Source: an uncultured Halomonas sp.
Lineage (GTDB): Bacteria > Pseudomonadota > Gammaproteobacteria > Pseudomonadales > Halomonadaceae
Length of the DNA: 64,000 nucleotides
Direction of reading: 5' to 3'
NCBI RefSeq assembly: GCF_946887195.1
Contig: NZ_CAMPKE010000008.1
Location: forward strand, 62,001-126,000
Below the pieces are notes generated by a model. It worked only from the letters and a program-made list of their open reading frames with translations. It ran no database searches and was not told where the DNA came from. The translations under genes and the position numbers were made by a program. Of the stretch, positions 10,938 to 18,510 are shown piece after piece (position 1 is the stretch's first letter; each line of letters begins with the position of its first letter).

Positions 10938-11503
10938 GATGACGGCTCCGTGGCAGCGGGGGTTTTGCGGAACATGGCGACGATCGCCTCGAATACGCCG
11001 ATCACGCTATACAGCAGCACCAGCGCGAACAGGAAGACGACCGACAGGAAGATGTAGAGCATGGAGATGGACAGGGTCGGCGAGGTCTGGAATTCACCGA
11101 TCTGCGCGAACGCCCAGGCATGCGGCAGAATGACGGCGGCGAAGAGTCCGATCAGCGCGCAGATGAGGGCCTGATAGACCGCCAGGCCGCGGGGACCCAG
11201 CGCGGTCTGGAAGAGCTCGACGTTGACGTTGCGGCTACGGCGGATCACCACGCCGGACGCCATGGCGACCATATAAATGAACAGGTATTTCGAGCCTTCC
11301 GCCGTCCAGATGGGCGGCGAGGGAAAGAACAGCCGACTGATGATTTGCAGAAGCACCGTGAAAACGATGGCGATCAGCGCCAGTGTAGCGAGTCCCGTGA
11401 AAAGGGTATCGAGCCCATTGAGAATCCGGCCGATGGCACCGCCGACCTTGGGCACGGTCGTCATGACATCGATGTTTTCCAGATCCTTTTCGTCAGAATC
11501 CAT
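10928..11503 (-). CDS. TRAP transporter small permease subunit (DctQ type)
   Basis: This is the small membrane subunit of the TRAP transporter, 191 residues with four hydrophobic segments (about residues 33-53, 70-88, 110-128 and 148-172). The family motif around WTAEGSKYLFIYMVAMASGVVIRRSRN fits the DctQ core. The open frame extends upstream to 11602, but ATG at 11503 (MDSDEKDLENID) is preceded by an AGAGG ribosome site seven bases away, so I start there. A 288-bp gap containing repeat family 2 separates it from the binding-protein gene dctP; that gap may set the usual excess of binding protein over permease. Confidence 0.92.
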   Translation of the reverse strand: MDSDEKDLENIDVMTTVPKVGGAIGRILNGLDTLFTGLATLALIAIVFTVLLQIISRLFFPSPPIWTAEGSKYLFIYMVAMASGVVIRRSRNVNVELFQTALGPRGLAVYQALICALIGLFAAVILPHAWAFAQIGEFQTSPTLSISMLYIFLSVVFLFALVLLYSVIGVFEAIVAMFRKTPAATEPSSWN

Positions 11504-11591
11504 AATGTTTCCTCTAGCGAGCGGTGGGCAACGACATTGGGCCGAAGCCACCAGACGCTGACGTGAGCGGGAAGGCCAGGAGGGTGGGGCC

Positions 11592-11764
11592 GGGGCAATC
11601 ACAGATGACTTCCGACAGCTTAATTATCGGGTTTGTCCAGCGGCAGGTCTTCGCGAGGGCGCTGTAAACCCGTCCTTGGGCGCTACTTTTGCCATCCATG
11701 GCAAAAGACCCTCGCTTCGACCTACCCCTGGCCTCCCGCTTACTCCAACTGCGATAGCCCTGGA
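11592..11764 (-). repeat. Dispersed repeat family 2, copy 1 (about 173 bp)
   Basis: On the minus strand this reads GGGCTATCGCAGTTGGAGTA... to ...GTGATTGCCCC and matches 58056-58278 almost throughout. At 11686-11707 it has a near-perfect 22-bp palindrome, CTTTTGCCAT and ATGGCAAAAG around CC. It lies 28 bp past the dctP stop and in the same orientation to that gene as copy 2 is to dnaE. Nothing else is visible in the 288-bp dctP-dctQ gap. Confidence 0.85.
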
Positions 11765-11791
11765 ATGAGGGCACCCTCCTGGCCGGGCACA

Positions 11792-12760
11792 TCAGAGATC
11801 CTGAATGGCTTCGTAGATCGCCTTTTGCTCTTCCGTCAGCGATTCCAGAACCGCCGGCGTCGCCTGCTCGGCAAAAGCCTGCTGGTCGACCTCGATGAAC
11901 TCCATGCCCTCTTCCTGGAGAGTCTGTTTGAGACGCTTCTGCTCCTCCTTGAACAGCTTGGCGTGATAGGCCTGCATCTCCTTGGCGGCATCGAGCACGA
12001 CCTGCTGCAGCTCCTCCGGCATGCTCTGGAGCTTGTTCTGACCGATGACCACGTAGATCCAGCTGCGCACATGGTCGGTGACGTTCACGTAATCCTGAAC
12101 TTCGCTGAAGCTGGCGCTCTCGATCAGGGCCAGCGGGTTCTCCTGGGCATCGATGGTGCCTTGCTGCAGCGCGGAGAAGACCTCACTGAAGGCCATCGGC
12201 ACAGGCTTGGCGCCGAGTGCCTGCCAGGTATCGACGAACAGCGGCACGTTGGGTACCCGGAGACTGAGGTTATTGAGCTCATCCGGCGTTTGTATCGGGC
12301 GGTTGGACGTCAGCTGACGCGGTCCGCGCTCGAACCAGGCAATGGGTACCAGCCCCGTGGCTTCGGTGATCTGCGCCTCGATTTCGTCGCCGATCTCGCT
12401 GGTAACCGTCTCGCGTAGATGCTCCGAATCGCGGAATAGGTACGGCACCGCCATCATCGCCGCCTTGGGCGCCCAGTTCTGCAGGCTCTCACCGGTGATG
12501 GTCATGTCGGCGGTGCCCAGCTGAATGCTGTTGATCAGCGCCATCTCGTTGCCCAACTGGCCGTTGGGAAAGACCTGTACCTCGATGCGGCCTTCGGAGT
12601 TCTCCTCGACCAGCTCCTTGAACTTCATCGCGGACTTGTTCCAGATATGCTGGTCACTGGCGAGGTGGCCAAATTTCAACGTGAAATCGGCGGCGCTGGC
12701 GGCTTGAGTGCCGATCAGTGCTGCGCCGATCACCGCACTGGCAAAGAGTTTCTTGAACAT
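11792..12760 (-). CDS. TRAP transporter substrate-binding protein (DctP family)
   Basis: This 322-residue periplasmic binding protein captures the substrate of the TRAP system encoded next to it. A signal peptide is clear: MFKK, a hydrophobic stretch, then a cleavage site after TQAASA. The mature protein starts ADFTLKFGHLASDQH. The family carboxylate-binding region includes PNGQLGNEMALINSIQLGTADM and the conserved arginine in LSLRVPNVPLFVDTWQALGAKPVPM (about residues 165-190), followed by ALQQGTIDAQENPL. The C-terminus is rich in charged helices. It lies 60 bp after the zinc dehydrogenase gene. The likely ligand is a hexonate or uronate such as L-gulonate, D-mannonate or a hexuronate, by context only. 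Confidence 0.95.
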   Translation of the reverse strand: MFKKLFASAVIGAALIGTQAASAADFTLKFGHLASDQHIWNKSAMKFKELVEENSEGRIEVQVFPNGQLGNEMALINSIQLGTADMTITGESLQNWAPKAAMMAVPYLFRDSEHLRETVTSEIGDEIEAQITEATGLVPIAWFERGPRQLTSNRPIQTPDELNNLSLRVPNVPLFVDTWQALGAKPVPMAFSEVFSALQQGTIDAQENPLALIESASFSEVQDYVNVTDHVRSWIYVVIGQNKLQSMPEELQQVVLDAAKEMQAYHAKLFKEEQKRLKQTLQEEGMEFIEVDQQAFAEQATPAVLESLTEEQKAIYEAIQDL

Positions 12761-12820
12761 CGTTTTCTCCTGGCTCTCGGTTGTGAAATGTTGTAGCGAG
12801 CGTTAGTGGATGAGTGGCAC

Positions 12821-13843
12821 TCAGGCTCCGATTTGAATTAGAACCTTGCGTGCCTTTTCAGGATGGTGATCGAGCATGTCGATGGCGCCAGGCATCTCGG
12901 CCAGCGGCAGCCGGTGGCTGACCAGGGCCAGAGGATCGAGGCGTCCATCGGCCATCATGTCGATCACCTCCGGAAACTTGCGGTTGTTGAGGCGTGAGCC
13001 GACGATCGCCAGCTCTTTCTTGATCACTTCCAGTTGCACCAGATCGCTGGGCGCGGGGTTGAAACCGAGCAGGCCGATACGCCCGGCTGGTGAGGCCATG
13101 CGCAGGATTTGCGGCAGCAGGGCGGGGACGCAGGCGGCATCGGCGATCAGCGGCATGCCTTCGCCGGCGGTGATTTCCCGCACGGCGGCCTCGACGTCTT
13201 CACGCTGGCCATTGACGGTGCGCGTGGCGCCCAGTTCGTGCGCGGTCTCCAGGCGCGCATCGATGACGTCGCTGACGGTGATGTCGTCGATGCCCTGCGC
13301 CCTGGCGACCTGCAGGATGGTCAGCCCGATCACCCCGGCGCCGAAGATCATCAGCCGGTCGCCGGGCAGCGGCTGCATGCGATCCAGCACGTTGGCGGCG
13401 ATGGTGTAGGGCTCGACCAGCGCGGCGGCGTCCAGGCCCAGCCCCTCGGGCAATTGATGCACGTTGGCGGCCGGCACGCTGACCTGCTCCTCGAAGCCGC
13501 CGTTACGGTGCACGCCGATCACCTCGAGCGCGGTGCAGACGTTGGGCCGCCCGATGCGACACGGGTAGCAGTCGCCGCAGTTGATCACCGGATCGATACA
13601 CACCCGCTCGCCGATAGCGACGTCATCGACACCGTCGCCCACTGCCTCGACGATGCCGGCGAACTCATGCCCGGTGATGCGCGGGAAACGCACGAAGGCG
13701 TTGTCGCCGTGAATGATGTGCATGTCCGAGCCGCAGATGCCGGCGAAGGCGACGCGCACCAGCACCTCGCCCGGCGCGGCCTGGGGGTATTCGATCTCGG
13801 CCAGCTGATAATCGTGCGTGGCGCGGACCTGAAAGGCTTGCAT
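12821..13843 (-). CDS. Zinc-dependent medium-chain dehydrogenase (RspB-like), probable L-gulonate/aldonate 5-dehydrogenase
   Basis: This 340-residue protein is a zinc alcohol dehydrogenase. Catalytic zinc ligands lie in GICGSDMHIIHG (about residues 36-47) and GHEFAGIVE (about 60). The structural zinc site is the four-cysteine cluster CGDCYPCRIGRPNVC (about 90-104), and the Rossmann loop is FGAGVIGLTILQVA (about 168). It follows the ManD-type dehydratase by 15 bp, the same pairing as rspA-rspB. Relatives paired this way oxidise L-gulonate to D-fructuronate, which UxuB and UxuA encoded in this block could then take to KDG. The family is certain; the substrate is inferred. Confidence 0.85.
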   Translation of the reverse strand: MQAFQVRATHDYQLAEIEYPQAAPGEVLVRVAFAGICGSDMHIIHGDNAFVRFPRITGHEFAGIVEAVGDGVDDVAIGERVCIDPVINCGDCYPCRIGRPNVCTALEVIGVHRNGGFEEQVSVPAANVHQLPEGLGLDAAALVEPYTIAANVLDRMQPLPGDRLMIFGAGVIGLTILQVARAQGIDDITVSDVIDARLETAHELGATRTVNGQREDVEAAVREITAGEGMPLIADAACVPALLPQILRMASPAGRIGLLGFNPAPSDLVQLEVIKKELAIVGSRLNNRKFPEVIDMMADGRLDPLALVSHRLPLAEMPGAIDMLDHHPEKARKVLIQIGA

Positions 13844-13858
13844 GGTCTGGACTCCTGA

Positions 13859-15070
13859 TTACCAGTGCCACAGGGTGCCGTCCTCGAGACGGTTGACCGG
13901 CAGGCTGGCGGGGCGATAGGGGAAGCGAGCGGCGGCTTTTTCGTCGATATCGACGCCGTGCCCCGGCGCTTCGCCGACGATGAAATGGCCGTCTTCGAAA
14001 CGGTAATCGTGGGGAAACACCTCATCGGTACGCGGCTCGTGAGGCATGTGTTCCTGGATGCCGAAGTTGGGCACCCAGGTATCGAAATGCACCGCCGCCC
14101 CCAGGCACACCGGCGACAGGTCCGTAGGACCATGGAAACCGGTGCGCACGTGATAGAGCCCGGCCAGATCGGCGATGCGGCGCATCGCGGTGATGCCGCC
14201 GGCGTGCGTCAGCGAGGCGCGGATGTAGTCGATCCACTGGTTCTCGATCAGCTCGCGGCAGTCGTGAATCGAATTGAACACCTCGCCCACCGCCAGCGGC
14301 GTAGTGGTGTGCTGGCGGATCAGCCCGAAGCCCTGCTGGTTCTCGGCGGGTACGCAATCCTCGAGCCAGAACAGCTTGAACGGCTCGGCCTCCTTGCCCA
14401 GTCGCGCGGCCTCGATCGGCGTCAGGCGATGATGCACATCGTGCAGCAGGTGCAGATCGTCGCCGAAACGCTCGCGCACCGCGGCGAACAGCTTGGGCGC
14501 GTGGTTGAGATAGCGCGCGGTGTTCCAGTCGTGTTCCGCGGGAAGCTCGGCATCGGCCGGCTCGTAACGCTCGCCGGGGCGCTTGGCCACGCCATAGGTA
14601 CTCTTGATGCCAGGAATGCCCGATTGCACCCTGACCGCACGATAGCCCTGCTCGACGTGGCGGGCGACCTCATCCAGGCAGGCCTCGATGTCGCTGCCGG
14701 TGGCATGGCTGTAGGTCATCACCCGTTCACGGCTCTTGCCGCCCAGCAGTTGATACAGCGGCAGGCCGGCCAGCTTGCCCTTGATGTCCCACAGCGCCAT
14801 GTCGACGGCGGCGATCGCGCTCATGGTCACCGGCCCGCGCCGCCAGTACGCGCCGCGATAAAGATACTGCCAGGTATCCTCGATGCGCTGCGGATCGCGG
14901 CCGAGCAGCGTGGGGATGACGTGCTCCTCGAGGTAGGCGACCACGGCCATCTCGCGGCCGTTGAGCGTGGCATCGCCGATGCCATGAACGCCTTCGTCGG
15001 TGACGATCTTCAGGGTGACGAAGTTGCGCCCCGGTGAGGTGACGATGACGTAGGCGTCCTGGATATTCAT
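13859..15070 (-). CDS. manD: D-mannonate dehydratase family protein (ManD/RspA, enolase superfamily)
   Basis: This 403-residue enolase-superfamily enzyme is of the ManD subgroup, which dehydrates D-mannonate (some members D-gluconate) to 2-keto-3-deoxygluconate. The capping domain begins [22 protein letters not shown]. The barrel metal ligands are recognisable in [23 protein letters not shown] and [12 protein letters not shown], and the histidine loop is [16 protein letters not shown]. The C-terminus [14 protein letters not shown] is typical. It is the first enzyme gene after the regulator. The subgroup is known to contain both efficient and very poor enzymes, and a standard uxuA is present nearby, so its activity cannot be read from sequence alone. 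Confidence 0.93.
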   Translation of the reverse strand: MNIQDAYVIVTSPGRNFVTLKIVTDEGVHGIGDATLNGREMAVVAYLEEHVIPTLLGRDPQRIEDTWQYLYRGAYWRRGPVTMSAIAAVDMALWDIKGKLAGLPLYQLLGGKSRERVMTYSHATGSDIEACLDEVARHVEQGYRAVRVQSGIPGIKSTYGVAKRPGERYEPADAELPAEHDWNTARYLNHAPKLFAAVRERFGDDLHLLHDVHHRLTPIEAARLGKEAEPFKLFWLEDCVPAENQQGFGLIRQHTTTPLAVGEVFNSIHDCRELIENQWIDYIRASLTHAGGITAMRRIADLAGLYHVRTGFHGPTDLSPVCLGAAVHFDTWVPNFGIQEHMPHEPRTDEVFPHDYRFEDGHFIVGEAPGHGVDIDEKAAARFPYRPASLPVNRLEDGTLWHW

Positions 15071-15096
15071 CAGTGGCTCTCTTTACGGGCTGTGAA

Positions 15097-15804
15097 TCAG
15101 GATTTGGCGTCGAACATGTCGGGGAAACGTCCGACCAGTTCCGGCAACGATTGCAGGATCTCGCGCTGGTGGGCGCGCATGGAGACCTCGGCGGCCTCGA
15201 CATTGCGCTCGGCGATGGTTTCGACGATGCGCGTGTGTTGATCGATCAGCTTGGGCAGCGGCGTGGTCTCCGGCACGCTCAGGTAACGCACCCGATCGAG
15301 CTGCGCCTTGACCTCCTCGGTCACCCGCCAGGCCGCGTGGTGGCCGGCACCGAGGGAGAGCGTGCGGTGAAACGCTTCGTCGAGCAGGAAAAAACGGTCG
15401 TAATCGTGCGGAGCGGCGCAGCGCTTCTGGCGCTCGATCAGGTCGTACAGCTCGGCGATCACGGCATCGTCCAGGCCACGTTCGGCCGCCGACTTGGCCA
15501 CGGCGACCTCGACCGCTTCACGCACGAAGCGCGCCTCGAGTACCGCTGCCTGGGAAACTCTCACCACATAGGTGCCGCGTTGCGGGCGTACCTCGACCAG
15601 CCCGGCCTCCGAGAGGCGAATGAACGATTCGCGTACCGGTTGGCGGCTGACATCGAACGTATCGGCGATCTCCTTCTCGGAGAGCGCCTGCCCGGGGGAC
15701 AACACCATGCGAATGATCGACTGGCGAAGCACGCGGTAGAGGCGCTGGCGCACGCTACTGTCACTGGTATTGTCGTCCCATAACTTGAGTAATTCGTTAT
15801 TCAT
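15097..15804 (-). CDS. GntR-family transcriptional regulator, FCD (FadR) subfamily
   Basis: This 235-residue protein has an N-terminal winged helix (RVLRQSIIRMVLSPGQALSEKEIADTFDVSRQPVRESFIRLSEAGLVEVRPQRGTYV region, about residues 20-75) and a C-terminal all-helical FCD ligand domain with the metal-binding histidine pattern (FFLLDEAFHRTL, about 140, and DQHTRIVETIAERN, about 190). The open frame starts at 15897, but ATG at 15804 (MNNELLKLWDD) fits family length better. It is the first gene of the sugar-acid block, in the same direction, so it is the obvious local regulator, probably releasing DNA on binding a pathway aldonate or uronate. Confidence 0.92.
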   Translation of the reverse strand: MNNELLKLWDDNTSDSSVRQRLYRVLRQSIIRMVLSPGQALSEKEIADTFDVSRQPVRESFIRLSEAGLVEVRPQRGTYVVRVSQAAVLEARFVREAVEVAVAKSAAERGLDDAVIAELYDLIERQKRCAAPHDYDRFFLLDEAFHRTLSLGAGHHAAWRVTEEVKAQLDRVRYLSVPETTPLPKLIDQHTRIVETIAERNVEAAEVSMRAHQREILQSLPELVGRFPDMFDAKS

Positions 15805-15846
15805 GCAGTTCTCGGCAAAAGCGATGACAGCGTTATGGTTAACTGA

Positions 15847-15866
15847 ACCAACTAGTATGGTAGTTG
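15847..15866. promoter_or_regulatory. Candidate operator for the GntR/FCD regulator
   Basis: The 192-bp gap between the regulator gene and divergent radC holds an inverted repeat: CAACTA at 15849-15854 and TAGTTG at 15861-15866, six bases apart. An overlapping ACCA/TGGT pair lies at 15847-15850 and 15858-15861. Its position 43-62 bp upstream of the regulator start and the short dyad form suit an autoregulated FCD protein. No binding consensus can be confirmed by eye. Confidence 0.4.
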
Positions 15867-15996
15867 TTTTTCGTCGCTTCGCAACACCGTATGACACTGC
15901 GTTGCTTATACGTTGGTCGGCTTTGCTTCGGCTTTGCGTTATAAAAGCGTTACTCGAGAGTAAGTGATCCGTTAACCAGCGAGATGAAAAACGCCG

Positions 15997-16671
15997 ATGT
16001 CGATTCGCGATTGGCCCGAGGGCGAACGCCCACGGGAAAAACTGCTGGCGCTGGGCTCGGCGGCATTATCGGATGCGGAGTTGTTGGCGATTTTCCTGCG
16101 CGTGGGAGTGAAAGGGCGCTCGGCGGTGGATCTGGCGCGCGATCTGTTGGCATCGTTCGGTGGGCTCAGGCCATTGCTCGAGGCCGAGCAGGAGCGATTC
16201 TGCGCCGAACATGGGCTGGGCGAGGCCAAGTTCGTGCAGTTGCAAGCCTCGATGGAACTATCCCGGCGCCACCTGGCCAGCCAGCTCGAACGCGGCGGGG
16301 CGCTGACCTCTCCGGCTCTGGTGCGTGCCTTCCTGGTGGCGCAGTTGCGTCATCTCGGCCACGAAGAGTTCGCCGCGCTGTTTCTCGATACGCGCCATCG
16401 GGTGATCCGTTTCGAGTCGCTGTTTCGCGGCACACTGGACAGCGCTTCGGTCTACCCACGAGAGGTGGCACGCCGAGCGCTGGAGCTGGGCGCCGGCGCG
16501 GTGATCTTCGCGCACAATCATCCTTCCGGCGTCGCCGAGCCCAGCGACGCCGACCGGCGTATCACCACGCGGCTAAGCGAGGCGCTGGGATTGTTCGAGA
16601 TCCGCGTACTGGATCATTTCGTGGTCGGCGATGGAGAGGTGATCTCCTTCGCCGAGCGCGGCTGGCTATAG
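15997..16671 (+). CDS. radC: RadC family JAB/MPN-domain protein
   Basis: RadC (224 residues) joins an N-terminal helix-hairpin-helix-like region ([22 protein letters not shown], about residues 15-36) to a C-terminal MPN metalloprotease-like domain with the full JAMM motif: the upstream glutamate in [12 protein letters not shown] and [15 protein letters not shown] (about 170-184). Its cellular role is unsettled; the old DNA-repair assignment is not well supported. The order radC-rpmB-rpmG-mutM is standard. Upstream it faces the sugar-acid regulator rather than coaBC. A palindromic repeat begins at the base after its TAG stop. Confidence 0.95.
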   Translation: MSIRDWPEGERPREKLLALGSAALSDAELLAIFLRVGVKGRSAVDLARDLLASFGGLRPLLEAEQERFCAEHGLGEAKFVQLQASMELSRRHLASQLERGGALTSPALVRAFLVAQLRHLGHEEFAALFLDTRHRVIRFESLFRGTLDSASVYPREVARRALELGAGAVIFAHNHPSGVAEPSDADRRITTRLSEALGLFEIRVLDHFVVGDGEVISFAERGWL

Positions 16672-16794
16672 TGAGAAACTGGCTGCACTCGGCCAGGCGG
16701 TGTTAAAAACCGGCTTGCGATGCTCATTTGCTACAGCAAACTCCGCTCGCGCGCCGATTTTTGCCTAGCCTGACCATCGTTCGCTCAGTTCTCA
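16672..16794 (+). repeat. Dispersed palindromic repeat family 3, copy 1
   Basis: This copy starts at the base after the radC stop codon. It carries the family core (GATGCTCATTTGCTACAGCAAACTCCGC-like) flanked by pairing segments GTTAAAAACCGGC and CGATTTTTGCC, and its outer ends TGAGAAACTG and CAGTTCTCA are inverted. Related copies are at 24864-25001, 51227-51364 and 59383-59504. It could serve as a terminator before the rpmB promoter. Confidence 0.83.
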
Positions 16795-16820
16795 AGCGCA
16801 GGGTTTATTGTAGTAGAATA

Positions 16821-16849
16821 TTGCCGAGGCGCCGGTCCTCTGGTATAAA
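16821..16849 (+). promoter_or_regulatory. Sigma-70 promoter of rpmB-rpmG
   Basis: A -35 hexamer TTGCCG (16821-16826) and a -10 hexamer TATAAA (16844-16849) are separated by exactly 17 bases. The -10 is preceded by TGG, giving an extended -10. The leader to rpmB would be about 110 nt. Confidence 0.75.
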
Positions 16850-16965
16850 GTACGCCCTTTGACTTCCTTGGGTTAATTTAAGGGGCGGAAAGGCGGTCAC
16901 CTGCCACTCTCTTCCCGGTTTGCCCGACAGGTTTTGAACAACTCGCCCAGCGGTTGGAGGCTTCC

Positions 16966-17202
16966 ATGTCCAAAGTATGTCAGGTTACCGGCAAGCGCCC
17001 GGTGACTGGTAACAACGTATCTCACTCCCAGCGCAAGACGCGCCGTCGTTTCGTGCCCAACCTGCACACCCATCGCTTTTGGGTGGAAGCCGAGAAGCGC
17101 TTCGTCAAGCTGCGCGTTTCCTCCAAGGGCATGCGTATCATCGACAAGAAGGGCATCGAAGAAGTACTCGGTGACATTCGCAAGCGCGGCGAGCGCATCT
17201 AA
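16966..17202 (+). CDS. rpmB: 50S ribosomal protein L28
   Basis: L28 is a small basic protein of the large ribosomal subunit. The 78-residue product [40 protein letters not shown]... matches bacterial L28 along its length. An in-frame ATG 12 bases upstream is ignored because the family starts at MSKVCQ. It is followed after 13 bp by rpmG, and a clear promoter lies upstream. Confidence 0.98.
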   Translation: MSKVCQVTGKRPVTGNNVSHSQRKTRRRFVPNLHTHRFWVEAEKRFVKLRVSSKGMRIIDKKGIEEVLGDIRKRGERI

Positions 17203-17215
17203 CGGAGCATGAGTC

Positions 17216-17371
17216 ATGCGTGACAAGATCAAGTTGGTGTCCAGCGCCGGTACCGGCCACTTCTATACCACCGACAAGAACAAGCGCAACACCCCGGACA
17301 AGCTCGAATTCAAGAAATTCGATCCGGTGGTTCGCAAGCACGTGATGTACAAGGAAGCCAAGATCAAGTGA
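17216..17371 (+). CDS. rpmG: 50S ribosomal protein L33
   Basis: This short gene encodes 51 residues beginning [19 protein letters not shown] and ending [11 protein letters not shown], matching the zinc-free form of L33 of the large subunit. The zinc-binding CxxC pairs of other L33 variants are absent. It sits 13 bp after rpmB and forms a two-gene operon with it. A rho-independent terminator lies about 35 bp downstream, before mutM. Confidence 0.97.
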   Translation: MRDKIKLVSSAGTGHFYTTDKNKRNTPDKLEFKKFDPVVRKHVMYKEAKIK

Positions 17372-17405
17372 TCTGACGCTTCCGCCGCAGGCTCGACCTG
17401 TCGCC

Positions 17406-17430
17406 AGAACCCGGTTAGCGCCGGGTTTTT
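17406..17430 (+). terminator. Rho-independent terminator after rpmG
   Basis: Stem AACCCGG (17408-17414) pairs with CCGGGTT (17421-17427) around a six-base loop and is followed by a T-tract. It lies just before mutM, so some read-through into mutM may occur. Confidence 0.85.
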
Positions 17431-17458
17431 GCGTATCTGCTTCCAGGAAACCGCCGCC

Positions 17459-18274
17459 ATGCCCGAACTCCCCGAAGTCGAAACCACTCGCCGCGGCATC
17501 GCTCCGTATATCGAAGGCCGCGAGATTCGCGAGGTCATCGTCCGTGAGCGGCGATTGCGTACACCGGTGCCCGACGACCTGATCGATACCTTGATCGGTC
17601 GCCGTGTCGGCGAGTTGGGTCGGCGCGCCAAGTACCTTCTCATCCCCGTCGGCGAGCGCTCGCTGATCTGGCATCTGGGCATGTCGGGTAGTCTGCGCAT
17701 CGCCCGCATCGGCGATCTGCCGAAAAAGCACGACCATGTCGATGTGGTACTCGATAGCGGCGCCATCCTGCGTTATCACGATCCGCGCCGCTTCGGCTTC
17801 GTCGATTGGCTACAAGGCAGTGTCTTCGAGGATGCCAGGCTCACGCGTCTCGGTCCCGAGCCGCTGTCGCCGGATTTCGATGGTGAGCGGCTCTATGTGC
17901 TGTCCCGCGGTCGGCGCCTGGCGGTCAAGCCGTTTCTGATGGATAACGCCGTGGTGGTCGGGGTAGGTAATATCTACGCCAGCGAGGCGCTCTATCTGGC
18001 CGGTATCGACCCACGACGCGCGGCGGGGCGTATCTCTCGCGAGCGCTATGAGCGTCTGGCCGCGGCGGTTCGCGAAGTGCTGGCCGCGGCGATCGCCCAG
18101 GGCGGCACCACGTTGCGCGATTTTGTCAGCGGTACCGGCGAGCCGGGCTATTTCGCCCAGCGCCTGAATGTGTATGGCCGCGCCGGGCAAGCGTGCCGGC
18201 GCTGCGGCGGTGAGCTGCGCCTGATCACGCTGGGTCAGCGGGCGAGTGTGTACTGTGCTCACTGCCAGACCTGA
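17459..18274 (+). CDS. mutM: Formamidopyrimidine-DNA glycosylase (Fpg/MutM)
   Basis: MutM excises 8-oxoguanine and other oxidised purines and cleaves the abasic site. The 271-residue product starts with the catalytic [13 protein letters not shown] (after Met removal, Pro is the nucleophile). It has the K-bearing [10 protein letters not shown] segment (about residue 60), a helix-two-turn-helix ([23 protein letters not shown], about 160-185) and a C-terminal zinc finger with four cysteines ([15 protein letters not shown]... CAHC). The longer frame from 17429 is not used. The stop codon directly adjoins repeat family 1 copy C. All key residues seen are present. Confidence 0.97.
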   Translation: MPELPEVETTRRGIAPYIEGREIREVIVRERRLRTPVPDDLIDTLIGRRVGELGRRAKYLLIPVGERSLIWHLGMSGSLRIARIGDLPKKHDHVDVVLDSGAILRYHDPRRFGFVDWLQGSVFEDARLTRLGPEPLSPDFDGERLYVLSRGRRLAVKPFLMDNAVVVGVGNIYASEALYLAGIDPRRAAGRISRERYERLAAAVREVLAAAIAQGGTTLRDFVSGTGEPGYFAQRLNVYGRAGQACRRCGGELRLITLGQRASVYCAHCQT

Positions 18275-18417
18275 GAAATCACGAAATAAACGTCTACGCG
18301 AACGAATCACTGCGTTACGCGGTGCTCGAAGACTCGCCTAACAAGATGTTATGTCTCATCTTCTGTGCTCCGGGCGCCTTGTGCTTCATTTCGCTCGAAG
18401 GTTTATTTCACGATTTC
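18275..18417 (-). repeat. Dispersed repeat family 1, copy C (143 bp)
   Basis: This copy is inverted relative to copies A and B and begins at the base after the mutM stop. On the plus strand it reads GAAATCACGAAATAAACG... GTTATGTCTC... GGTTTATTTCACGATTTC, so its two ends (about 20 bases) are inverted repeats. It therefore presents the same end to its upstream gene as A does to slmA and B to dut. Confidence 0.83.
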
Positions 18418-18465
18418 TACGCGAAAGCTCAAGGCTTTAGCCTGGCTTTCCCCATCGTAATAGTG

Positions 18466-18483
18466 ACGCGTTAGAATACGCGT
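18466..18483 (+). promoter_or_regulatory. Perfect dyad around the likely -10 box of rlmI
   Basis: ACGCGT (18466-18471) and ACGCGT (18478-18483) flank TAGAAT (18472-18477), which is a good -10 hexamer 33 bases before the rlmI start. The dyad continues imperfectly outward as AGTG and CACT. It could be a repressor site or chance self-complementarity. No convincing -35 was found. Confidence 0.4.
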
Positions 18484-18510
18484 AGTCACTTTTATCCGAC
18501 GGAGAGTTCC

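Noticed and set aside
13865..15037. A 390-codon antisense frame opposite manD, and similar ones at 26556-27695, 37586-38644 and 46374-47450
   Set aside because: They mirror well-conserved genes and have Gln/His/Arg-biased composition without domains.
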